Below are positions 23,963 to 32,031 of a stretch of DNA of 64,000 nucleotides, piece by piece (positions within the stretch are counted from its first letter, which is position 1; every line of letters starts with the position of its first letter). The notes beneath the pieces are model-generated. The model made no database searches. It was given only the letters and a program-made list of their open reading frames with translations, and was not told where the DNA came from. Origin of the DNA: Candidatus Rhodoferax mariagerensis (GTDB taxonomy: Bacteria > Pseudomonadota > Gammaproteobacteria > Burkholderiales > Burkholderiaceae_C). The DNA lies in contig JADKAW010000009.1 in NCBI GenBank assembly GCA_016719055.1, positions 124,001 through 188,000 on the forward strand, in the 5' to 3' direction. The position numbers were made by a program, and so were the translations under genes.

Positions 23963-25283
23963 GCTTGGTGGCAAGGATCAGTTGCCCAATCAAGGTGGCG
24001 GAACGTTCTACACGCAGCTTAAAGGGCTTGACCTGGATGTCAACAAACCCTGCTTGAGACAGCAAATCAAGCACATAACCACTTCGGTAGTGGTACACCA
24101 GATCATCATCCAGAGCGAAATCAGCCTCTGAATCGTTCAGTTCTTCAAACGAGAACACAAACCTGCCACCACGGTTCAGCACTCTGAAAGCGCCAGGCAT
24201 GACGGTGGTCAAATCACCCACACAGCCAAAAACATCCAGCGCAGAGATCACATCGTAATGATCAGCGGGCGTGGCTTGCAGGGCATCTAGCAAATTCACC
24301 CGGTGAAAACTGGCATAGGCGTTATGCAAGCCAGCCTGGACAATCATGTTTTTTGACACATCCACACCCACCAGCACACCTTGCCAGGGTTGCAGCGCGC
24401 GCCCATACAGGCCTGTGCCACAGCCCAGATCAAGAATATCAGCGTTGCGCGCTGGAAACCACTCGGCAGTCTGGGCAGCAACCGCTTCAGGCAGGCGGTA
24501 GTTGAGGCTCTGCACCATCAGGTGATCAAAGCTTGCGGCCGCATCGTCATACACCTTGCTGACCAGCGACGCAGGTTGCGTTTGTGGCGGAATTCGGCGT
24601 GCCAGCTCAAGAAAAAAAGCAAAGGTCTGGTTGTCAGGCTCCGCCGCCGTCAACTCCTCGCCGTCCAGCGCCGCCTGTTCAAATTGTTCGGCTGCAATGT
24701 TGGCGCGCAAACGCTCAAGTCGCAAGCCGTGGTAGCCAGGGTACTGGTCAAGCAATTCGGTCAGCAAATCCACCGCGCCAGAGGCGTCGCCCATGCCAAT
24801 CAGGGTACGCGCCATCAAACGCTGTAACGCGGCATTGGCAGGCTCGGCTTTGAGTGCCTGGCGCAACCAGCGCCAGGCATCGGCCGCCAGGTTGCAGTGC
24901 TGCGCCAGCATGGCGGCGCGTGTCAGCAAATCGGTGGTGATGGCGTCCTCCTGATTGGCCATATCAATGGCTTGGTGGGCCATGACCATGGCCTCGACCT
25001 TGTCGCCAGTTTGCATCAATGCTTCTGCAAGGTAAATGGCTGGCACGAACCAGGTAGGAGCCAAGATCTGAGCGCGCCGCGCCGCTTCTAACACGCCGGC
25101 ATCATTTCCAGCCGATTTTGCCAATTCCGCCCCAAGCAAAAAAAGGCGGGCGTCTTGGGGATAATTTTTTACCAATTGGTTGAGGGCCAGAGCTGCCTCT
25201 TGGAGTTGTCGGGTTTGAATCAGTTGCTCAATTTGTGTCAGTTGAGCAATGTAAGCTGGATCGTTGAAATTGAATGAATTCAT
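23955..25283 (-). CDS. TPR protein with C-terminal SAM methyltransferase domain
   Basis: A 442-residue protein. The N-terminal 240 residues are TPR-like helical repeats (ALNQLVKNYPQDARLFLLGAE, AEPANAALQRLMARTLIGMG). Residues about 265-440 form a class I methyltransferase with the SAM-binding ILDLGCGTGLYG, VGVDVSKNMI and YDVISALDVF, ending IGQLILATK. The acceptor is unknown; TPR-methyltransferase fusions are common beside glycosyltransferases. It is convergent with the acyltransferase gene (8-base overlap) and divergent from the GT41 gene at 25393. Confidence 0.9.
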   Translation of the reverse strand: MNSFNFNDPAYIAQLTQIEQLIQTRQLQEAALALNQLVKNYPQDARLFLLGAELAKSAGNDAGVLEAARRAQILAPTWFVPAIYLAEALMQTGDKVEAMVMAHQAIDMANQEDAITTDLLTRAAMLAQHCNLAADAWRWLRQALKAEPANAALQRLMARTLIGMGDASGAVDLLTELLDQYPGYHGLRLERLRANIAAEQFEQAALDGEELTAAEPDNQTFAFFLELARRIPPQTQPASLVSKVYDDAAASFDHLMVQSLNYRLPEAVAAQTAEWFPARNADILDLGCGTGLYGRALQPWQGVLVGVDVSKNMIVQAGLHNAYASFHRVNLLDALQATPADHYDVISALDVFGCVGDLTTVMPGAFRVLNRGGRFVFSFEELNDSEADFALDDDLVYHYRSGYVLDLLSQAGFVDIQVKPFKLRVERSATLIGQLILATKPT

Positions 25284-25392
25284 GCGGAGGAGACCATAGA
25301 CAGCAGGCCGGGCATTGTAGACTCACCCCGGTGAATCAAACGACGGCTGGGTCAGGATATGGTGCTTGCCGACCTCACTATTGACACAAACA

Positions 25393-27540
25393 ATGAAGAC
25401 AAAAAACCAGCATTTGCAGCGCGGCAGCATGCCTAGCCCGGTGCCCGCCGAGGCCATCCAGTTGTTCAACGAAGCGATGGCGCTACAGCAACAAAAGAAG
25501 CTTTGTGATGCTTGCGATGCTTACCAGCGATGCCTGGCCAAATATCCGCAACACACACCAGCCCGGATTAATTTGGGATTGGTTTTGCGCGAGCTGGGCC
25601 AAGTGCAGGCAGCGATTGAGCAGTACAACCTGGCCATCAAGACGCAGGCCAAGCTTGCCGAGGCCTATCTCTATCGCGGTGTTGCACAGAGTGACTTAAA
25701 GGACTACCTTGCCGCAGTAGCCAGCTTTGACCAAGCCATTGCACTCAAGCCAGACTTGGTCAATGCCCACTTTAACCGAGGAAATGCTTGGAGAGGGCTC
25801 GAAAACCATCGTGCTGCAGTGGAAAGTTATGACCGCGCCATTCAGTTGGCACCCCAGCTGGCAGATGCGCATGCCAATCGAGGCAATTCTCTTGTTGATG
25901 CGCAACTGTTTGGCCCGGCATTGCAGAGTTTTAACCAAGCCATTGCGATTCAGCCAGAAAACGCCGTTTTGTATTTCAACCGAGCGACCTGTCACGCCTG
26001 GATGGCCAATGATGACGATGCAAAGCTGGATATTGACGCAGCGATACGTTTGAACCCAGGTTACGCTGAAGCTTATGCCAAACGTGCTGATATTTTTGGC
26101 AAACAAAAAAAAGATACAGAAGCTCTGGAAGATTTGAAACGAGCTTATGCGCTGAATCCAGATATTACATTTATTATTGGAAATGTTATACACAAGAAGT
26201 TCATGCAGTGTGATTGGAGTGATTCAAAAACTCAATTCGAAATGTTGATTCCCAAGGTTAGTGCTGGTGCGAAGGCCGTTCATCCGTGGGACTTTATGAG
26301 TATCAGCGATGATCCTGTATTGCAATTTAAATGTGCTAAAAATTATGGTGACAGTCTATTGCATTTGAGAGACAAAGGAAATGCTGAAGTTGGCTCTAAA
26401 AATATAACTCGAAAAGCAAATAAAAAAATAAAAATTGGTTACTATTCATCAGATTTTCATGATCACCCTGTCATGCATTTGATGAACAAGATTTTTGAAA
26501 ATCATGATAAATCACGATTTGAATTAATTGCTTTTTCATTTAATAAAAATTCTAAAGATGCATATCAAAAATTAATGAAAAACTCTTTCAATAAATTCTA
26601 CCAAGTTTATGGATTTAGTGAAAATGACATCATTGATTTATCTGAAGACCTGAATATTGACATCGCTGTAGATTTACTCGGATACACCGGTGAGGGAAAG
26701 CCAGGCATTTTTTACAACCGATGTGCACCTGTTCAAATTAATTTTCTTGGCTATGCAGGAACCATAGGATGCGAGGGATGGGATTATTTTATTGCAGATA
26801 AAATATCTGTGCCAGAAGTGGAGAAAGAAAATTTTTCAGAAAATATTATTTTTCTTCCAGACACATTTCAACCCAATGATGATACCAAGGAAATATCAGA
26901 AAGCGATTTCATAAGAAGCGATTTTGATCTTCCTGAAAATAGCTTTGTTTTTTGCTGCTCCAACAATCTTTACAAAATAGCACCAGAAGTTTTTGACATC
27001 TGGATGCGTCTACTATCGCAGGTGCCGCGCAGCGTGCTGTGGTTGTTTACCGAAAACAAACTTGCCAAGGCCAACCTGCGCAAAGAAGCATTGTTGCGAG
27101 GTGTTGAACCCAACCGCCTTGTTTTTGGCAAGCGAATGCCAAAATTGGCCGACCATTTGGCGCGATACCGCTTGGCCGATCTTTTTCTGGATACCTTTCC
27201 CTACAACGCCCACACAACTGCCAGTGATGCCTTGTGGGCCGGATTGCCGGTATTGACCTGCGCCGGCAGAAGTTTTGTTAGCCGCGTGGCCGCCAGTTTG
27301 TTAGCCGCCATCGGCCTGCCTGAACTGATAACCTGCAATCACCAAGATTACGAAGCCTTGGCAGTCAGGTTGGCCACAAACCCCGACGAGCTACAAGCCA
27401 TTCAACGCAAACTGCTGGTCAATCGGGTCACTGCGCCACTGTTCAACACTGAGCTGTATACACGCAATCTGGAGCGTGCCTACCAAGTGGTTTTTAACAG
27501 GCATGCTGCAGGTTTACCGCCTGATCACATTTATCTCTAA
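25393..27540 (+). CDS. Second TPR protein with SPINDLY/OGT-like (GT41) domain
   Basis: A 715-residue protein with about seven TPR units (residues 15-270) and a GT41 domain (about 345-700): KIKIGYYSSDFHDHPVMHLM, IDIAVDLLGYTG, APVQINFLGYAGTIG, FVFCCSNNLYKI and LADLFLDTFPYNAHTTASDA. The start may be ATG 25393 or 25429; a TTG at 25366 is less likely. Base composition changes within the gene: the TPR part and the last 550 bases are GC-rich, while about 26160-27000 is strongly AT-rich. The C-terminal 150 residues closely resemble those of the GT41 protein at 7820. A transferase acting on a protein or glycan acceptor is expected; the donor is unknown. Confidence 0.92.
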   Translation: MKTKNQHLQRGSMPSPVPAEAIQLFNEAMALQQQKKLCDACDAYQRCLAKYPQHTPARINLGLVLRELGQVQAAIEQYNLAIKTQAKLAEAYLYRGVAQSDLKDYLAAVASFDQAIALKPDLVNAHFNRGNAWRGLENHRAAVESYDRAIQLAPQLADAHANRGNSLVDAQLFGPALQSFNQAIAIQPENAVLYFNRATCHAWMANDDDAKLDIDAAIRLNPGYAEAYAKRADIFGKQKKDTEALEDLKRAYALNPDITFIIGNVIHKKFMQCDWSDSKTQFEMLIPKVSAGAKAVHPWDFMSISDDPVLQFKCAKNYGDSLLHLRDKGNAEVGSKNITRKANKKIKIGYYSSDFHDHPVMHLMNKIFENHDKSRFELIAFSFNKNSKDAYQKLMKNSFNKFYQVYGFSENDIIDLSEDLNIDIAVDLLGYTGEGKPGIFYNRCAPVQINFLGYAGTIGCEGWDYFIADKISVPEVEKENFSENIIFLPDTFQPNDDTKEISESDFIRSDFDLPENSFVFCCSNNLYKIAPEVFDIWMRLLSQVPRSVLWLFTENKLAKANLRKEALLRGVEPNRLVFGKRMPKLADHLARYRLADLFLDTFPYNAHTTASDALWAGLPVLTCAGRSFVSRVAASLLAAIGLPELITCNHQDYEALAVRLATNPDELQAIQRKLLVNRVTAPLFNTELYTRNLERAYQVVFNRHAAGLPPDHIYL

Positions 27541-27566
27541 CCCCAAATGTTTCAAATGGATGATTT

Positions 27567-28361
27567 ATGAACACGCTTGATTTTGTAGTGATGAACCTGC
27601 GAGGTGCTTTGCATGCCATCTGGCTGGTGTGGCCATGGCTGCTCGGAATGTCGCTGCTGGAACGCCTTATACCTGCCCGTCAAACAGACTGGCGTACCTG
27701 GTTTTTTAATGCTCTATATATACCAGTTTACTTGACAGTTGCGACTATCGTTTTGTACCCTATTGCTCAGTTAATTACGCCGATGTTGCCGGTTAATCTT
27801 CTTGGCTTTTCATTCAAAGGCTTAGAGTCTCTTGGCTCTGTGTTGCTTGTTGTTTTGTACCTGGTGATGTTTGACTTTTTTTACTACTGGTTTCACCGCG
27901 CACAGCATGCTTTGCCCTTTATGTGGCGTTACCACAGGTTTCATCACTCAGATACCAGCTTGTCAGTGGTTTCTGCCACGCGGCACCATTGGTCTGAAGA
28001 ATTAATTCGATATTTCTTCATGACGGCACCCCTCATTATTCTGGTCGGGCATCCAGAAGTTGTATTACCATGGCTTGGTGTATTTATTGGCGTAGATGGT
28101 ATTTTTATTCACAGCAATATCAAGCTGCGACTTGGTTTTTTAGGTTCTATCATTGTGGGGCCTCAGTATCACCGTATTCATCATTCACTGGAATCCAAAC
28201 ATATTGACACCAATTTTGCAGTGATATTTGCTTTCTGGGACCGCCTGTTTGGAACCCAGTACAAGGCTACTTCAGATGAATTTCCAGCGACTGGCGTGGC
28301 CGAAGTCAAACAATCCAATGGATGGCGTTTATTGCTCCCGTGGCCAGCAAAATTTGCTTAA
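27567..28361 (+). CDS. Sterol desaturase/fatty acid hydroxylase family protein
   Basis: A 264-residue integral membrane di-iron enzyme. Histidine boxes are HRAQH (110-114), HRFHH (123-127), RHHW (139-142) and HRIHH (202-206), with membrane segments at about 14-35, 45-75, 90-110 and 150-190. The family hydroxylates or desaturates lipid chains. In a glycan/lipid A region it could modify the acyl chain of a surface lipid, together with the LpxL-like protein; this is inference. It starts 26 bases after the GT41 stop, so it is probably co-transcribed. Confidence 0.9.
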   Translation: MNTLDFVVMNLRGALHAIWLVWPWLLGMSLLERLIPARQTDWRTWFFNALYIPVYLTVATIVLYPIAQLITPMLPVNLLGFSFKGLESLGSVLLVVLYLVMFDFFYYWFHRAQHALPFMWRYHRFHHSDTSLSVVSATRHHWSEELIRYFFMTAPLIILVGHPEVVLPWLGVFIGVDGIFIHSNIKLRLGFLGSIIVGPQYHRIHHSLESKHIDTNFAVIFAFWDRLFGTQYKATSDEFPATGVAEVKQSNGWRLLLPWPAKFA

Positions 28362-28398
28362 TGCAATATTACTGTCCAACTAGTATTGGCTAAAGTTC

Positions 28399-30168
28399 CT
28401 AGCGGCTGGCGGCATGAATAATGGCTTGGTACAAATAGTTTGATCCATACACGGGGTTATCAGGTGCGACCCGAAATTTGTCATGAGGATTGCCAGGCTC
28501 GCGCAGTTCGGCGGGCAGTAATGTCATGAAATAGGGTGACATGAAAGTGGCACCAGCCGCATCAAATGATGTCAGCACCTGCAGCGGTGCCTGGGGATCT
28601 TTCCAGGCCTGGGTGTGAAACTCGGGCACTGCAAATGACTCACCTGCTGCTAAGTAATGACGGTGAAGCAGGTTCAGATTGAGGGCCGCACCATACAGAT
28701 TCATGCCTTTTTTGTACGGCTGTGAACCCGTCAGACTTTCATCCGATCCAGTCAACAAGGGGTTCCAACTACCGACCGCGGCAACGGCTATTTGGTGAGA
28801 ATAAAGTTTTTCTGGAGGCAAGCCGCTCTTGACGGCCTCGTTAAACCAGTGGTGATAGGCCTTGGTTACCTGCTGGCAGCGAAACTGACTCCATGACTTT
28901 GCCAACGGGTTGAAGTAGTAGTCTTGCATGTCGCGTGGACGGTCCAGCCAGAACTGATTCGGAAACATCGCCCTTTTGAGCCTTTTGACAGCAACAAACT
29001 TTGGCGGCGATTCCTGGCTTTTGCCCATCAAAACAATCCTGCGCCGCGCAATTTGGACCCGCTTACCGCCGTCGCTCAGCACAACCTGAAGGGTATGAAT
29101 ACCTCTGGGCAAGGCTGAAAAGTCCAGCCAGTATCTGAAGCCTACGCCCGCCTTTAGCTTTGGCATTGACTCGTAAACATCCTGGCGACTCAGTCCGTAT
29201 TCCGCTTCGCCCAGCTTTTTCCCATCAAGGTAAATACTGATTGTGTGTCCAACTGGCAGGGTTGCAAGCCAACCTTCGATCGGCAGCATGCCGTGCGCAT
29301 AAGCATCAAGATGCTGGCTGAAGTCGTCGAGATTGTCGCGCCGAATGTCTCGTGCAGGTGGTTCGATCACGTCAAAGCTGGCAAATGAGGTGCCAAATTG
29401 CTGGTTGAGTTCAGCCAAACTCTGACGTTGAGAGCGAAGCCAGTTTTGAAAGGAGCGAACAGTCATCGGGCTGTAATCGGTGAACTTGATGTTGTCATAG
29501 CGCCCCATACCATTGGCAAAGTCCGGATAAAAGTGATGCAATTCCCCCGCCAGCGTAATGCCAATGATCTTTGCTTGCAGTGCAGCAGGTAGCACACCGT
29601 ACCACCGCCCCACCATTTGCAGCGACCCAAAGCGTATGCGATTCACCTCAAGCGTGGGGTCGGTTTCAAGCGTCCAGGCGTTGATGCTGTTCACAAAGTA
29701 ATGTTCTTTGGGAACCGTCTGGTCAGAAAAAACAGCATATGAGCGGTTGTCCAAGCCGGCGTTGGCGGGTGGTGCGGCAAACTGATTCCCCATGAGATAC
29801 AGCACAACCGGCCTGTCCACAGACAAAATCAACGCTTGTATTTTTACCATATGAGCCATCAAGTCGCCTAAGTTGGCAAAACCCATGAGGTTGATACCAA
29901 CTGTGTAGCCAATCTGAACCCTGCCTTTTGCGCCGCCGGGCTCCAGCCTATTCAAGGTTTCTTGTAGCAGCGGGCCGCTTGGGTTTTTTTCTGACGCGCA
30001 GACTGCCATTGCGGCAGGAATACTGCCGGCCTTGGCGCCAGAAGCACAATACCCAATGCCTTCAATCATGGGAGCAATGACAAAAGGGCCAGTGCGCTCG
30101 GCATGCGCGGGCAAACAAAGTGCCGCTATCCATGCAGCCACTAACCTGTGCGAGAAAACGATTGGCAT
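28399..30168 (-). CDS. Exported glycoside-hydrolase-like paralogue 1 of 3
   Basis: A 589-residue protein with a signal peptide (about 1-23, ending PAHA). It aligns along its length with the two proteins encoded just upstream. Residues about 200-280 carry GELHHFYPDFANGMGRYDN, TDYSPMTVRSFQNWL and NQQFGTSF; that layout recalls the acid/base-Glu region of family 42 (clan A) hydrolases. A central all-beta insert (about 310-375: ISIYLDGKKLG, RQDVY, LDFSALPRGIHTLQVV) looks Ig-like. The C-terminal part has YYFNPLAKSW, YSHQIAVAAVGSWNP, NLYGAALN and VPEFHTQAW, where Glu could be the nucleophile. No named family is recognised. It is last in a five-gene operon, 3 bases after paralogue 2. Confidence 0.82.
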   Translation of the reverse strand: MPIVFSHRLVAAWIAALCLPAHAERTGPFVIAPMIEGIGYCASGAKAGSIPAAMAVCASEKNPSGPLLQETLNRLEPGGAKGRVQIGYTVGINLMGFANLGDLMAHMVKIQALILSVDRPVVLYLMGNQFAAPPANAGLDNRSYAVFSDQTVPKEHYFVNSINAWTLETDPTLEVNRIRFGSLQMVGRWYGVLPAALQAKIIGITLAGELHHFYPDFANGMGRYDNIKFTDYSPMTVRSFQNWLRSQRQSLAELNQQFGTSFASFDVIEPPARDIRRDNLDDFSQHLDAYAHGMLPIEGWLATLPVGHTISIYLDGKKLGEAEYGLSRQDVYESMPKLKAGVGFRYWLDFSALPRGIHTLQVVLSDGGKRVQIARRRIVLMGKSQESPPKFVAVKRLKRAMFPNQFWLDRPRDMQDYYFNPLAKSWSQFRCQQVTKAYHHWFNEAVKSGLPPEKLYSHQIAVAAVGSWNPLLTGSDESLTGSQPYKKGMNLYGAALNLNLLHRHYLAAGESFAVPEFHTQAWKDPQAPLQVLTSFDAAGATFMSPYFMTLLPAELREPGNPHDKFRVAPDNPVYGSNYLYQAIIHAASR

Positions 30169-30171
30169 ACG

Positions 30172-32031
30172 TCAATACTCGGCAAATTGCTGGATAGCTT
30201 TGTAAAACTGATCGGACCCGTCTTTTGGGTTATCAGGCCGAAGTTCCATGGCGTTGACACCATTGCTGGCGTTTCCCCGATACTTGTCCGGAATGACCGA
30301 AAGGTAATAGGGGCTGATAAACCTCGCGCCGCCCAGGTAGTGTGAATTCATGGCCTCCAGATGAGCGCCTGGTCGCTTCCACTGCTGAGGGTTGAACTCC
30401 GGCACACCGTAGTCACTGAATTTGTTCTGAGCCAAAAAATTGCGCACCCAATCACTGTTGGTGGCACCACCATACAGGTTAATGCCCATCTTCCAGGGAA
30501 CCGAGTCGTCCAGGGTTTGCTCCACCGCAAATAGCTGAGGATTCCAGCTTGAATTCACGTTCGGCACAATCTGGTGCGAGTAAATTTTGTTGGCAACTAG
30601 TCCCGCCCCCAGCGCTACCTGGTAAATACGGTTCATGAAGTTGCGTACCTGCCATGCCCGGTACTGATTCCAGTCGCGCGCCAGCGGGTTGAAGTAAACC
30701 GAAATTGCCGGGCGGGGCAGATCCATCGAAGTCCTGGCACCTTTCAACTGGCTGATTGGCTTTAGACCTTGTAGTCCTGCAGGTTTTGCGTTCATTTGCG
30801 GCTTGCCAGCAAGTGTGTTGACTTTAAAGCCGATTTGTCCGACCAGGTATCGGCCCTGCGCCGTTGATGCAACCACCTGCGCCAAATGTTCTCCGGCAGG
30901 CATCCTACTGAAATCCAGGTCATATCTGAAGCCCACATTGGGGGTGGTGACCTCGTCAAGTGCCCGGTAAACGTCAAGCCTGTTCAGACCTTTCTGAACT
31001 GATCCAGTAAGCGCACCATCCAGGTACAAATCTAACTTGCCAATGCGCTGCTGTGCGTCCCACAACCAGCCGGCAATGGGCAAAGTGCCGTCGGCGAATG
31101 CATCGTAATGTTCTTGCAAACTAAGGGTGGTGCCGCTGCGCAGGTCTTTGGCGGGGGCGGCAATGTCCTGGATACGGGCGTAGCCAGAGCCGGTTGCGGC
31201 ATTGAATTGCTGCAAGCTTCCATATTTTTTCATCAGCCATTGCTGAAATCCGGCCACAGACGCCGCACTGTAATCTGTGACCTGAATCGACTCATAGCGG
31301 CCCATGCCGCCTTCAAAGTCAGAAAACATGTGGTGCAGCTCTCCAGGAAGAGTGACCGCAATGATCCGGTCTTGAACTGCCTTGGGCAGGCTGCCAAGCC
31401 TTTTGATCACATGCTCAAGTGCTGTAAACCGATAGAAGTTTATGGCGACGTCATCACCAACTTGCAGGGTGTAAGGTGCGATGCGGTAGCCAAAGTAGTT
31501 GGCCATGGCTGGCTTGCCGTTGCTAAGCAACATCAAGCTTTTCGGGTCATCGATTAACCCATCTACCAGCGGTCCCTGAGAGTCGAAGTGGTCAGCTGTC
31601 AGATAGACAACCACGGGGCGCTTGACCCGCGTGAGCAGTTGCAAGAAAACTTGCACTTTTTGCTCGTCAACAACCCAGTCGGTACCATGACGTTTGAAAA
31701 GCCCCGACATTTGCAATGTAGCGACAAAACCTACCTGTACCTGGCCTTTCGGTCCGCCTGGTTCAAGTTGGTCCAAAATCTGGTTGACGTTTTTGGAGGC
31801 ATCAAGCTTGCGCTCGATGCAGTAGTTGTTGACCTGCTCCAAACCTTTTATCTTGGCATTCGCCCAGCCCTCGTCACAGGCAAAAAGGCCATCAACCGTG
31901 GGCATCACATAAAACGTGCTTCGCGGCGGTAGTGGCGGTGCCGCATGTGCTGTAAAAACGATGCTTGTAACGATCAGCGTACAAACCGCACCGATCCGAT
32001 AAAGCAGTGACTTGATAGGGTGTGGGTTCAT
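30172..32031 (-). CDS. Exported glycoside-hydrolase-like paralogue 2 of 3
   Basis: A 619-residue protein with a signal peptide (about 1-30, ending FTAHA). It shares the full domain order of its neighbours: GELHHMFSDFEGGMGRYES, TDYSAASVAGFQQWLMKKYG with LQQFNAATGSGYA, a beta domain (LDLYLDGALTG, NRLDVY, DLDFSRMPAGEH), then YYFNPLARDW, YSHQIVPNVNSSWNP, NLYGGATN and VPEFNPQQW. The conserved Glu in GELH and in VPEF are candidate catalytic residues. Its start overlaps the stop of paralogue 3 (ATGA at 32028-32031). A role in trimming or editing the exported glycan is inference. Confidence 0.82.
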   Translation of the reverse strand: MNPHPIKSLLYRIGAVCTLIVTSIVFTAHAAPPLPPRSTFYVMPTVDGLFACDEGWANAKIKGLEQVNNYCIERKLDASKNVNQILDQLEPGGPKGQVQVGFVATLQMSGLFKRHGTDWVVDEQKVQVFLQLLTRVKRPVVVYLTADHFDSQGPLVDGLIDDPKSLMLLSNGKPAMANYFGYRIAPYTLQVGDDVAINFYRFTALEHVIKRLGSLPKAVQDRIIAVTLPGELHHMFSDFEGGMGRYESIQVTDYSAASVAGFQQWLMKKYGSLQQFNAATGSGYARIQDIAAPAKDLRSGTTLSLQEHYDAFADGTLPIAGWLWDAQQRIGKLDLYLDGALTGSVQKGLNRLDVYRALDEVTTPNVGFRYDLDFSRMPAGEHLAQVVASTAQGRYLVGQIGFKVNTLAGKPQMNAKPAGLQGLKPISQLKGARTSMDLPRPAISVYFNPLARDWNQYRAWQVRNFMNRIYQVALGAGLVANKIYSHQIVPNVNSSWNPQLFAVEQTLDDSVPWKMGINLYGGATNSDWVRNFLAQNKFSDYGVPEFNPQQWKRPGAHLEAMNSHYLGGARFISPYYLSVIPDKYRGNASNGVNAMELRPDNPKDGSDQFYKAIQQFAEY

